This document shows, in pieces, positions 46,774-59,083 of a stretch of 64,000 nt of DNA (within the stretch, counting starts at the first letter, position 1; each line of letters opens with the position of its first letter). The position numbers were made by a program, and so were the translations under genes. The stretch spans positions 1,860,001-1,924,000 of the forward strand of contig JAPEUQ010000002.1 in the NCBI GenBank assembly GCA_027946365.1, in the 5' to 3' direction. The DNA is from Kalmusia sp. IMI 367209. Taxonomy: Eukaryota > Ascomycota > Dothideomycetes > Pleosporales > Didymosphaeriaceae. The notes under the pieces were generated by a model. The model saw only the letters and a list, made by a program, of their open reading frames with translations, was not told where the DNA came from and did no database searches.

Positions 46774-49700
46774 TTCAAATCGCTTAGAAATTCTAATAAA
46801 TAGTCTAGATTAACTTGCCTTCATAAGCTCCGGATAACCCGAGTTTAAGAATACTTCTACTATATAAAATATATATACTATAATAATTAAAGAAAGTCTA
46901 ATTTAATAGATAAGAAATTATAATTAATCCTATCTTTATTTACTTTATTAATTATTTATTATTAGGTAACGTCTTCCGCCAGTCAGCGCCTATTAGGGCC
47001 TACTAATAATAAAGTAGACCCCTAAATAACTATTATTACTAGTTAAGATATATTAATTAATAATATATTTAAAAACTTAGATATAGCCTAAAAATAGCTA
47101 AATAATTAGAGGAACGCCATTAAACTTTAACGCATTAACGAGATTTAACGCTAATATAATATAGACGATACTAAAATACTTTTTAAACTAATAAGAATCT
47201 TAGGAGTACCTATTATAATTTAAAAGCCCCATCCTTACGCCCACCAACGTAGAAGTAACCATATAAATATACCTAAAAGATTAACGTAATTTTAATTATT
47301 AAAAGGACGACTATAAACTCTACTTTTAAGTCTTAAAGATCTACTTTATATATAAGTAATTAAAGATTAACTATACTTTATAGTTTATAACTAATGTTCT
47401 CTATATAATATAGAAGACTAAGGTCTAGTCTTAATAATCTTAGGATCTATACTAGTAGAAGATATAGAAGGTATTAAAGGGAAAGATGCTATAAACTTTA
47501 GGATCTCCTAATAAGCGGCGTCAGTTAGTATATAATTAGCTTAAACGATACTAGTAAAAGCTAGAGTAAACCCTTTAAATCTACTAGACTACTTTTAGAA
47601 CTATTAGAAGGAACTAGAAGTTACTAACGTTAAATAGTAGAAATTAGAATTTATAGGTATCTAACTCTCTATATCTATTAGCGACTATAGTCGGTTCCTG
47701 CTAAGCTTAAAAAGATAATCTCTAATATAAAACTTTAAGCGTCAATTATCTTTTAAATAGAAAGACCTATATAAGTTTAAGGGTCTCCTAGGAAAGGAAC
47801 GGTTGCCCAAGGACCGCCAGTAGAGGCTAGATTCTAAGGAAAATAAAAAGACTTAGAAAAAGGCTAAGATAACTAATATATGGGGTAATGGTTTAAAAGA
47901 GTCTAATTAGATACTATTAGGTGTTACTAAGAACCCTAACGTACTAACCTACTAGTATTATAATAAATTAGAGTATATATATCTAGATTATCCTATCTTA
48001 AATAAACCGGCAGCCTGGGTTAAGAGATACTTAATTTAATAAGGGAAAGCACACCTATTAGAAAAGATATAGTGGAAGGACTAGTAGCAGTCCTATTTAT
48101 TTATATTAAATTAGTTATTAATTATATTAATTAAATTCTAGAGATTTATAATATAGGCTATCTATTTGACTAGCTTTATAAGCAGCCAAAGGATACTCAC
48201 CCTTAAGGCTAGAGTTAAATGAAGCTTAATAAATATAAACGCTCTTATAGATTTAGCGTCTACGCTAAATCTATTATCCTTAGAAAAGACTAAATAGGCT
48301 AAGGTAGATATAATATCTTTAGATAATTTACTAGTAAAAGTGGTAAATAGGTCTAAGATAATAATATATAATACTATAGTACTTAATATAGAGCTTATAG
48401 ACTTAAGGGGATATAAGTAGCTTTAAGTGATATCTTTTATAATAGTAGATCTCTTAGGGTATAATATATTCTTAGGCTTACTATAGTTTAACTAGGTAAA
48501 CCTAAAGGTTAATATTATAAGTTAATATATTCTTTTCTAAGGAGAAATTATAAAGCTATAACATCCCTTTAAAAAGATTATTATAAAAGATATAAAAGAG
48601 TTTAATCATATACTCTAAGATATAAATATAGCTATTTACGTCTATATTATATCTATAGTGGGCAATCTGGCGCTAAATAGACCTACTAAGAATAGGGAGG
48701 GCTTAATACTAGATACTTACTTTAACTTTAACGACCTAGGCTCTAGTAAAGACTTTAAGACTATACTAGATTATAGTAAATATAACTTATATATAGAGCT
48801 TAAATTAGGTTAGTAACCACTATACTTTTCTATATATAATCTATTAATCTTAAAATTAGAGACTCTCTAGAAGTATATTAAGAAATATCTTATAAGAGGG
48901 TGGATTCGTCGCTTAAAGTTACTAGTAGGGGCGCTAATACTCTTTTATAAAAAGAAAGATAATAGTCTTAGACTATATATAAACTATAGAGGACTAAATA
49001 AGATTATAATTAAAAATCGTAGGTTACTTTTATTAATTACTAAGTTATTAAATTAGCTCTAATAGGCAAAAATTTTATAAAAATTAACCTAAAGGAGGTA
49101 TATTACTATATATATATTATAAAGGGGATGAGTAGAAGACTATATTTAGGACCCACTATAGCTACTTTAAATACTTAGTAATATCTTTTAGACTTACTAA
49201 TACTCTAGCGTAGTTCTAGGGACTTATTACTTAAATACTAGCTAGATTAGTAGATATAAGTTATATTATATACCTTAACGACATCTTAGTCTTCTCTAAT
49301 AACGAGGAGGACCATATACGTTATATATAAGAGGTACTCTAATATTTATATAATATAAGGCTATTTATTAACCCATAAAAGTATAAATAATATACTAGTA
49401 TAATTAAGTATTTAAGCTTTATCATCACCGCCGAAGGCCTTATGATTAACCTAAATTATATAAAGATAATCTAGTTATAACTAATACTAACTTATATATA
49501 TAATATAAAGGTGTTTATTAACTTTATAAACTACTATTATAGATTTATAGCTAATTTCTTCTAGATTACCCTTCCTTTAACTAGTCTAATAAAGAAAGGT
49601 CTAGATAGCGTCTATTAGGGGCCAGCTATAAGAAGAGAGGAGAGTATCTATCTTAACTTAAGACTAAAAGGCCGCCAAGCCTTTTATAATTTTAAAAACG

Positions 49701-52700
49701 CGTTTCTTAAAATGCTAATACTTACCTACTATAAGAGTAATAGATAGATACGCTTAGAGATAGATATATCTAAAGGGGCGATTGGCGTTATTTATAGTTA
49801 ATTAGTTTCTAATAGGGTGAATAGGCCACATAGTAACCTATTAACTTCTTTTTAAGAAAGCTTAATGATACTTAGTATTATTATAATATATATAATAAAG
49901 AACTACTTACTATTATTAAAAGTATAAAGTATTAGTAATAGTATTTATAAGGATATTATTTTAAAATCCTTATAGATTATTATAACCTTTAGTAGTTTAT
50001 AGAGATGAAAATTTTATAGCGCGCCACGTTTAGTTATACTTAACCCTCTTAGAATATGATTTTATTATAACCTATTATTTAGAATCTATAAATCTAGCGG
50101 ATGGATTATCTCATTACCTAGATTATATACTTATGATTAGTAAGTCTAAATAGAAAATAATAAGGCGTTTATAAAATTCTTAAATAAACTACTAGCTTAA
50201 TAGGACACTAAAGGGGCCCTCATGTCTATAATTATTATAAGAGCACGTAACGTATAGAAACGTAATTAGGTTCTAAATAACTAAATTTAACGCTTTAAGG
50301 AAAAGGATAGGAAAAGATAAAACAACCTCCTATACTTAAAGACTAAGAGGGGCTAGAGACTGAGGATTTAGAATTATTAGAGGACGACACTAATAAATTG
50401 ACGTAAATAGCCCAATAGCTTCTATTTAGACCTAAAGGAGCCTATTTGGCTTAAAATAATATAAGAATATATAAATATAATTAAAAGTTATTATAATGGA
50501 CTACTTTAGGACATTTTAGTATAACCTAAATTCTTAAATAAATCTAAAGACACTATCATTAGACTAATATAATAAAGGACGTCTCTAATTATATATATAA
50601 CTATATATAATATTAAAGCCACCCTAAAGAGATATAAGCCATACGACCTTCTATAGCTACTACTAGTCCTAATAGGTCCTAGTAGTACGTAATAATAAAT
50701 TTTATTACTAATCTACCTCTAAGTCGGTTTATAGAAACTATATACGACTTAATCTTAATTATTATTAATTAATTTTTAAAGATGACTTATTACGTTCCTA
50801 TCTATATAGACTAGGATAGTACTAACCTAGCCTAGGCCTAGATCCGTGAGGTTATAAGGCTTTATAGTAATCTAGAGACGGTACTATTAAATAGAAGGCT
50901 AGTAATAAGATTATATTTTTAGGATATATTTTATCACTATCTCAATTTAAGGTAAGTCCTAACGTTAGCCTTCTATCCCTAGATAGATGGACAGACTAAA
51001 CGCTAAAATTAAATTCTTAAATAATATCTTTATATCTTCTACTTACTTAAATAGGATGATTAGGCCTTATAGATCTCTTTAGCAGAGTTTATATATAATA
51101 ATAGTTAATATTTATCTACTAGATATATACCTTTCTAAGTTTATTTTAGATATAACCTAACTAATGAACTGGCCCTATCAGCCCCTAGAAAATAGTAAAA
51201 GCCCCAAAGGCTTCTAAATAGTTAAAAACTACTTAGTATTAGAATAAAAGCATGAAAAAAGCTAGAAATAGTATAAGAATACTAAAAGAAGATAGTAAAT
51301 AAGAAAAGACTACCTCTTAAGTTAAAAAAGGGAGATAAAGTCTAGATATTTAATTAGTATATAAAATCTATGAGGCCAAGTAAAAAGCTTAACTAGAAAT
51401 TTCTAAAATTAAGAATAGTAAAAGAATATATTAGTTTACTACTAACTACCTATAGGATTAACCTACTAGAGTTAGTAAAGTCTATCTAGTATTTTATCCT
51501 CTTTATTAGAATCTTATAAGCCTTATGGGTCCTTTTCTTATTTATAGGAATCTGTTAGTGACACTTTACGCCAACTAGGGGATGATATATATAAAATTAA
51601 TTATATTATTAATAGATAATAGAGAGAGTTAAGATAATAGAAATACCTAATCAAATAGATAGGTTATAATAAAAGTAAGAACTCCTAAAAGACTAATATC
51701 TTAATCTCTAGAAACGTACTAAAAGAATATTAAAAAAATTTAAAGTCTCCCCAAGAAGATTAATAATGGAAATTCCTATAATAAAAGAGGCTGCGGACGT
51801 CCTCTAAAAAAGAAGAAAATAAACTAGGCCCTATTAGAAACTATTAGTATCTATTAAGATCTATTAAGACCCTCTGTAAAGTAACGAACCTTAATAAGTC
51901 TTATAATATATAGTTATTTACCCTTTTATTTTAAAAATCTTTATATATCTCTTATAGGAAGTTTGGTAGAGGATTGACCTCGAAAGAGGTAGGGTATTTT
52001 AGTAGAGATAGATTATATAAAATCACCCGTTACAAAGTATAAAGATAAATTATAACTAGTAAAGAAAGTTGGTAGAATAGTTCTATTAAAAGACTTCTAT
52101 ATAAAGTAGTACTAGATAGATCCTATTAAACTCTACTAGAGCCACTTAGCCTCCTATAGAGCCTAATAGTAGAAAAACCGCCATAATAAGCCTATTAAGG
52201 CTGAGTAAAAACCTAGGGTATTATAACTAGTTAAAAATCATAAACGCTAAACCTAATACCTAGTAACTATTAAGTTATTTACTAAAGGTATAATTAGGAC
52301 CTATCTAAGCCTAATACTAGAGAACGCTTAAGAATATCTTCTAGATGGCCATCCACCACTTTAGGCTAAAGATGGCCGAGACGTTACTAATCTACTTATA
52401 AGTCTAGTAGTTATACTTAGTAATTTATATTATACCATTCTTCTAGCGTAGTGATAAATTATAGTATAAGTATTTAGAATCTTAAGAAACTACTTAATAA
52501 TTTTAGATTTCTTATTTACCCTTAGTATGGGCCTACGGATTGTTAGAAGTATTTAGCTTTTTCTCCCTAATAAAGAAGGTTAATAAGCTCTTCCTTCTTT
52601 ATAGATATATATAATACTAGTAGCTATAGTAGAATTTATAGTTATATAGATAGCCTAAGTAACGTCTTTAACTTAACTCTTCTTAGAAAGGTCGGTCGGC

Positions 52701-54101
52701 TCCATACGACGCTTAAAACTATTTATCTATATCTATTAACGCTAGTTAGGACCCTATAGGGCCCTATAGCCCCTTAGATAACCTCTTATCTTATAAAGGC
52801 TAATATTTATCTTTAATATTATATATTAGTCTTAAATTTTCTTTATATAACGCTGCTCGTCATTTAAACGCTTATAAGTATACTTAATAACACTTAACTA
52901 CGCGTAATAATCCTAGAGGTTTAACTAACTACTATAAAGCTAATAGTGCTTATTATAATTATTATTACGCGAAGCACGGTACGCTTTTTACTTAAGATTA
53001 AAAAGATATTATTTATAACCTCCTTTACCTTACGCCTAGTACCCTCTATCTTTTTACTAAGTTAAGTAGGAACTATCGGCGCTAGATTACGCCTATTAGA
53101 GCTAGGTTAAGCTAAACTATCACTACTAGGCGTAGAATTATTTACGTTATCCTTAATAGGTAGGTACTTAGAAAGGATTACCTTCTTTATATTAATTTTA
53201 ATAAGGTAGGGAAGATTAACTAATAGGAACTATCTAGTATTAGTAAAGACCTAATAGTATTTAATAGTATCTAATAGGCCCTTATAATTCCTTTTAGAAT
53301 ATAGGAAACTTAAGAATATTACTTACTACGTAATAAGTCTTCTTAGACTCTAATAAGCCTTATATTATAGAAAGATTTTATCGCCTACTAGGTTAGAGAC
53401 ACGAAATGGACGTCGATCAGCACCTAAAATAGAAAACTTATAATAATTAATCTAAAGAGTATCTTTAGTAATACTACTTATATATTCTATATAATAAAGC
53501 GTTAACTTAATTAAGTTATACTTCTTATAGGACTGCTTATGCATAGTGAGGATAGATATAGTTAAATTAGATCTATTAAAGATAGGGAGACGACTAATTA
53601 GGATTAATAGCGCCTATTAGTACTAGTTAGGCATTCCTAGTCCCTATAATCCTAGGTATACTTATCTAGGGATTAAAGAGTAAAAAGCGATAAATTAGGT
53701 TATAGAAGTAAATATCTTCTATAAAAACGTTAGCGATTTACACTACACGCCTATATAAATAAAGAAACTTACTAATAAATTTTAAAAGTAGGAGAAACTA
53801 GGAAGAAGGTAAATAGGTTAGAGTAAGCTAGAAATACGCGTAGGGGCTTATATGGGCGGCCTATATAACGCTAGTCTAAATTAGTACGGAGTAACAATAA
53901 AAGTAAAAAAATTAAAATAAATAAAAATAGGATAATATAAGAATATATATATTTAATTATACCGCCTATAGTCGTACCCTCAGCACACACCTATAGTCAG
54001 CCCTATAAGAGAGGACCTATTTAGGACTATCAGCGTCACTTAGGGCCTAGTACGCCCCAGCCTACGCTCTTAGAATAAGAATACACCTAGAAGGGGGATA
54101 A
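46774..54101 (+). pseudogene. decayed gag-pol of gypsy element 2 with long 3' noncoding part
   Basis: A gag zinc-knuckle remnant YYNKLEYIYLDYP lies near 47,950-47,995 with Cys codons lost. The reverse-transcriptase box reads YLNDILVFS at 49271-49297 (ancestral YLDD). The integrase DGQTKR lies at 50986-51003. Coding resemblance fades near 51,600. The remaining 2.5 kb to the 3' LTR is unassigned and unusually long for a gypsy element; it might hold an extra gene or a nested insertion. In-frame stops are everywhere. Confidence 0.8.
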
Positions 54102-54295
54102 TGTCATATATTAAGGTCTATAATATTTAATAAGCGCTGTCTAATACTATTAGGTGCTATCTAGATCTATTATATAATATGAGGCTATATATTAGGAAAG
54201 CTAACCGGCTTCGTCCATTAGTAATTTATCTATCCTATAATCTACTATTAATTCTCTAAAGTCGAGGCTACACTACTATATTTAATAACGTGATA
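54102..54295 (+). repeat. 3' LTR of gypsy element 2
   Basis: 194 bp, begins TGTCATATATTAAGG directly after the polypurine tract AAGGGGGATAA. Confidence 0.9.
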
Positions 54296-54420
54296 GTAAT
54301 ACTGGTGAAGGGCCTACGCGTAAGATATATAATATAAAATACTATAGGCGTTATAGTAAGAAAGGACACAACTTCCATATCTATAAGGTAGAAATAGATA
54401 ATATTAAGGATAGTAATAAG
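54296..54420 (+). pseudogene. Fot1 transposase, C-terminal piece
   Basis: After the duplicated GTAAT it reads KYYRRYSKKGHNFHIYKVEID, cut here to landmarks: Fot1-like proteins end in a CxxCxxxGHNxRTC knuckle, and the GHN is preserved while Cys codons are now Tyr. Confidence 0.8.
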
Positions 54421-54483
54421 TCTAAAGAATAGATTAGTTTACTAGAATTTTTAATATATACGTTGCACGTTACGCGATGTTAT

Positions 54484-54546
54484 TACGTAGGTAGTATATT
54501 AATTTAGTATTAGTGACTCACTTGAGTTAACGACTCACTTATAAAA
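54484..54546 (-). repeat. Fot1-like terminal inverted repeat, right
   Basis: CGTAGGT ... GAGTTAACGACTCACTTATA; inverted partner of 37983-38046. Confidence 0.75.
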
Positions 54547-54548
54547 TA

Positions 54549-57500
54549 TATTATCTAGTAGATGACCTTTATAAGCTAGATCTTAAGTTAAACTTCCTTA
54601 TAAGTTTTACCGTGAGCCTACGCCGAATAATACCACTTAAGAATACTCTAATAAGAAAAGAGTTAGGATTAATAAAATTCTTAGGCTATTCATAATAGCT
54701 AAAGTATAACGCTATTCTAGAATATATTAGGAACACGTTTAGATCCTATTTAAAATATTATAAAGTATTACCTACTTTTATAAATATATAACTACTAAAA
54801 TTAAGCTACTAGAGATATATCTCTTTATCTATAAAATACTCTAAAGCTCTAGTAAGTATTATACTAATCTATATTATATCTATTAAGTCTTTTACTACTA
54901 GAATACCTTAGGAATATGCTTAGAATGAGTTAGGAATATCTTAAGAACTTATTTTAAGATTATAGCTAGTATCCTTTACTTTTTACTAATTATATTTAAC
55001 TTATTTATACTTTGCTTAACAGTATTCGTATGATGCCGTAATATAGTAAAGATAATAGGTTAATTAATAAATAAGCCTTATTAAGCCTATCTATAATAAA
55101 TAGATAACGCTTATACCTAGTTTATTCTTTAATAGAGCTTCTTCATACTCTATAACGTGTTAGTAAGATGTTGTAAACATATTCTAAATATAATAAATAC
55201 TAATTAAAAGATTATAAAGCTAATTATACTTAGTAGTAGTTTAATAGGTTAATAAAGATTTTATATATAACTATAACTTATAGTTTATAGATACCAGAGT
55301 AGTTATACTTCTAAAGAAATATATAAGATAAAATATTACTATCTTTTATATATACTATACTAGTAGTCTAGCTTATGGATCAATAGAATAGAGATATTAC
55401 CTAAATTCTAAAAATATACTTAGAATATATTTTAAATATATTATAGCAGCTTACCTAGAAATTGGCTACTATATATATTAAAAATAATTAATATAAACGA
55501 ATAATCTTCGCTAAAGGTAATATAGGACTAGGATAGCTTTTTATTTAATATATTTTTAATGTATTTAAAAGCCTTTAGAATGCCTTAAAATAGCTTTCTT
55601 AATCCTATTTCTTAATATATACTCTCATGAGGGTGATAACTATTTAAGTTAATAACCTATTCTAAATATATTCTAGACGTATTTACTTTTACCATATTTC
55701 TTAAGGAATTTTTTAATTATTATTTTGTTTAGATTTCGCTACTTAATTTATTTAAAAGAGATATTAACTTTAAAATTCTCTTATATTAATAAAATCTAAG
55801 CTTGTCCTTTAGTAAAGTATATAATCTAAATTCTAAAGATATTATTATATATATCTTAAATATATTATTATATAATTACGTTAGTAACACCTTTATAACG
55901 TATTTAAAATATATTTATATATATCTACTACCGTCCTATATCTTTACTTATATTCAAATACTACACCTATAAAATCTTATCCTTAAGGCTAATAGATAAT
56001 TCGCTATTTACGTATAATTATTAATATTTAATTAAGGTTATTAAACGAAATATAGAGATTTTATAATATTTAAATATTATTCTATTAATAGTATTACTAA
56101 AGTAAGGGGCTCCGAAGAAATATACCTAAGGAAGATTATTAATATATTATAAATGGCTTTTAAATATATTCTAAACCTATTATTAACCCTAGGTCTTTTA
56201 TAGATTTTATAAGCTCTATAATCTTATAGATAATAGATCCTAACGGCTTATTTAGTAGTAATAGTAAGTATATATACTCTCTAATTAATGTTAAAAGGAT
56301 ATATAGTATAGTAAGAAGGTTCTTAGGTATAAATAAATAGAAAACTATATTATAGGTTTTTATAAGAAGTTTTCTAGGGCCTTATAGATAGTTAATACCT
56401 ATTAAATAGTTTAGAACGCGTTTAAAACTTACTTTAAATAATTTACTATAATTCTTTCTTTAATAGCTTCGTTGTTCTATTATATAATAGCTAGTTAAAG
56501 AAGTAGTACTTTTCTTTATAGAGGATAGTAGTTCTTTTAGATAAGATATATTATATTTTATAATAGAGGATAATAATTTTAGTAAATAAGGGTTCTTTAC
56601 TATATTATATAATTCTTATAGTATAAGAAATACTAGGGTTAATTATTAATATCCTAAGATATTAGGAACGTGTTTATATTATATTTATAATATAATTTTA
56701 AGGTAGTTACCTATATTATACCTTACTTTTCATAAACATAGTATATATATAGGTTATTAATCTATATAGATAATTCCTTACTAGAATCGTCTTTAAAGGC
56801 TTATAAATAGACTATTTATAGTAAATATATTTATAACACGTTCTAAATATATTATAAACGCGTTTATATCTTAATAGATTAGGTTAGAATCTAAGTAGTT
56901 AATAACCTACTAAAGCTCTTAAATTAATCTCTAAATAGAATTCTCTACTTTAATATATATTAATATTTATAAGGTATTATAAATATATTTATAATATAAT
57001 ACACCTATATAACGTAACTTCCATTTCATTCCTCAGGCGCTATTTAAGAAAGGTGAGATTACTATAGTTACTTAATGGATTTGGCTCTAGCTATATTACA
57101 CCTATTAAAGCGCAATCATATTAGTATATATATAGAATATCTTATAAATATCTTAATAACGTATTTTTATATAGTAGACGCTACTTTATATAGGATTATA
57201 TTAAGAACATATTAGGAACTACTTACTAATATCTATTTAAGATTAAGGATATTAGTTATATTTATATAGTATATATAGCCATCCTTATGTATTTATAGAT
57301 ATTCTAGTATATATAAAGCAAATTCGAGCTCTATAGTAATAAGAGGGCTAAACTATACTATAGTAAGTATAATAGGCGCTGTAGGTTCCTCCTAAAAGAA
57401 TATTAACGTGTTATAAATATATTTAGAATATTATAGTTTTAATCTATCTCTTCCTCTAATATAGTAGTGTTTAACTCTTTAATCTCTAGGTTAACTTACT

Positions 57501-57657
57501 ATAAAATACTATCTTTAATATTAGGTAGCTTAGAGATATCTATTTAGTAAGGAATAGCCTTAGAACATATTTAGAATATGTTACCATAGGTTGCGATATA
57601 TGAAGAATCACAAAATATAGGGGGTAAAAGAATACTATTATAAAGTGAAAATTTTTT
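54549..57657. mobile_element. right inner part of the outer element
   Basis: About 3.1 kb, heavily RIP-mutated, with no identifiable protein motif. It contains many degenerate copies of a short motif related to GGAACACGTTTAGAATATAT (for example near 54,715, 55,175, 55,675, 56,410, 56,655, 56,835, 57,415 and 57,560), roughly every 150-300 bp and in both orientations. Confidence 0.5.
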
Positions 57658-57771
57658 ATTAGTAAAGCTTAGCTAACTAGTTAGTTAATTTAAAAGCCAA
57701 GCCTACTGCTTGACACGAGGAAGCTCAGACCCCACCAGTAGGCTTGGCTTTTTGACCAGTCGGCTGAGCTG
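57658..57771 (-). repeat. right terminal inverted repeat, itself a fold-back
   Basis: Inverted copy of 31598-31711. The inner arm has been changed by C-to-T/G-to-A steps (for example CCAGTCGGCTGAGC now reads as CTAGTTAGCTAAGC), while the outer arm is intact. Confidence 0.9.
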
Positions 57772-57927
57772 TATCCTGGCACTGGAGCTAGAGCGCTTGT
57801 CACGTGATCGTCTACAGCAGAGCAAGCGAAGGATTTTGGCCCCCACATTGCTAGAATTAATTCAACTCACAACCTCCCTTATACCCACTCCATTATACCT
57901 TCGACATAGGTTCCAGCTCGAAGTGCA

Positions 57928-59083
57928 ATGCTCGACTATATCACAATCTCGGTCCTCGCTGGGGTCATCTTCGTCGTATTTCTGGGCAATATGGCTGAAC
58001 TTCGAGAAATGGCGCGTGTCACCTTTTTTGGGTCGCAAAATAATAGCGGCACGGCCTTTGATCCCGCGAGAAACATTCCCTCACTAGCGAACAAAGTGAT
58101 TCTTATCACTGGAGCGGCCGGAGATCTCGGCCGTGAGACAGCTATTCAACTTGCGAGGCACGGACGACCTGCGCGCATCTATGTTGCGGATCTGCCGCGG
58201 GAGGAGGACGCGAAGAAAGCTATCATAAATCAAATCACCCACGAAGCGTTCGGCGACGCGTCTCAAACAGAAAGAATTGATTCAAGTTCAGCAAAGACGG
58301 AGGTATGTTTTCTAGATCTTGACCTCACGTCCTTTGATAGCATCAATGCGTGTGCGTCAGAATTCCTAGCTAAAGAAGAGCGCTTGGACATTCTTTTCCT
58401 CAACGCCGGTATCATACGGGTTGCGACGGGAGAGACAGTGGAAGGGTACGAAGTGCACTTTGGACTCAATTACCTTGGACATGCATTGCTGTCGAAGCTG
58501 CTAGTGCCAACTATGCTACATACGGCACAACAAAATCCTGGTATAGATGCACGCGTAGTGATAGTCTCGAGCGAGGGACATGCTATGGCGCCCAAGGGTG
58601 GAATCCATTTCGAGAAGCTGAGAACTGATTGTGCGGACATGGTACGTTCAACATATGTTACTTTGGACTTGTACACCAAGCCACCTAGCCAATGCTGACA
58701 CGTGTGTTTTATCATAGTCGTATGCCCAAAGATACGGCCAGAGCAAATTAGCACTCATCCACCTTACACGATATCTTGCGCAAAATCATCCTGAACTGAA
58801 AACAGTGGCAGTGCACCCGGGAAGGATACTCACAGGCATGGCCACCGGCCTGCAGAGGGAGAGTTTTCTCGCGCGCATCACGAAGCCAATCGCGCCATTC
58901 TTTTGTGTACCTGTATTTATTGGCATAATGAATCATCTATGGGCAGCCACGAGCTCTGACATAGTAAGTGGGGCATATTATGAGCCAGTTGGTGTGCCTG
59001 GCAAGGAGTCAGCCTTGGCGAATGACGAAGGGCTGCATAGAAAATTGTGTGAATGGACTAATAATGAACTGAAGACTTTCTAG
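57928..59083 (+). CDS. membrane-anchored short-chain dehydrogenase/reductase
   Basis: Predicted 359 aa, exons 57928-58641 and 58718-59083 (GTACGT...CATAG intron, phase 0). An N-terminal hydrophobic anchor (YITISVLAGVIFVVFLGN) precedes a classical SDR fold: cofactor motif LITGAAGDLGRETA near residues 58-71, LFLNAG in place of NNAG, the catalytic Ser in VVIVSSEGH, and the YxxxK pair in RYGQSK (Tyr 244, Lys 248). VHPGRILTGM follows. It would oxidise or reduce an alcohol/ketone with NAD(P)H at a membrane, perhaps the endoplasmic reticulum. The start lies 157 bp after the transposon edge, so part of its promoter may have been replaced. Its position next to terpene genes suggests a tailoring role (inference). 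Confidence 0.9.

Larger units (their letters stand above)
46581..54295 (+). mobile_element. Ty3/gypsy retrotransposon 2, 7.7 kb, short LTRs, RIP-inactivated
   Basis: The 193-194 bp LTRs (start TATCACATATTAAGG / TGTCATATATTAAGG, end AACGTAATA / AACGTGATA) are flanked by GTAAT. A polypurine tract AAGGGGGATAA directly precedes the 3' LTR. The pol order is gypsy type. Its LTR length and sequence differ from element 1, so it is a different family. Confidence 0.9.
37983..54546 (+). mobile_element. Fot1/pogo-type (Tc1/mariner) transposon interrupted by two retrotransposons
   Basis: The ends are inverted over about 64 bp (start TTTTATAAATAAGTCGTTAA; right end ...CGACTCACTTATAAAA), and TA lies at both edges (37981-37982 and 54547-54548). 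The transposase is in three pieces: 38060-38698, 45708-46580 and 54296-54420. Subtracting both gypsy elements with their duplications leaves about 1,835 bp, the normal size of a Fot1-like element. Confidence 0.85.
31598..57771. mobile_element. 26.2 kb composite element with fold-back inverted termini, RIP-mutated
   Basis: The 114 bp ends (31598-31711 and 57658-57771) are inverted copies of each other. The dinucleotide TA flanks both outer edges (31596-31597 and 57772-57773), as expected for a Tc1/mariner/pogo-type target duplication. Inside, almost every codon frame is broken and the sequence is full of TA and ATA, the mark of RIP. Removing the nested hAT and Fot1 elements leaves about 3.6 kb belonging to this outer element. 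Its left inner part on the minus strand reads like the basic coiled-coil end of a transposase (KLKVE, KKKELDLFKRRRRLQL), but no DDE core could be identified. It may alternatively be two palindromic MITEs flanking a repeat-rich block. Confidence 0.7.

Noticed and set aside
54700..57600. CRISPR-like array
   Set aside because: Repeats are degenerate, in both orientations and irregularly spaced, in a eukaryotic transposon; no array structure.
57710..58087. 125 aa plus-strand frame across the transposon end
   Set aside because: It begins in the terminal repeat and overlaps the SDR gene in another frame; the SDR frame carries all the family motifs.
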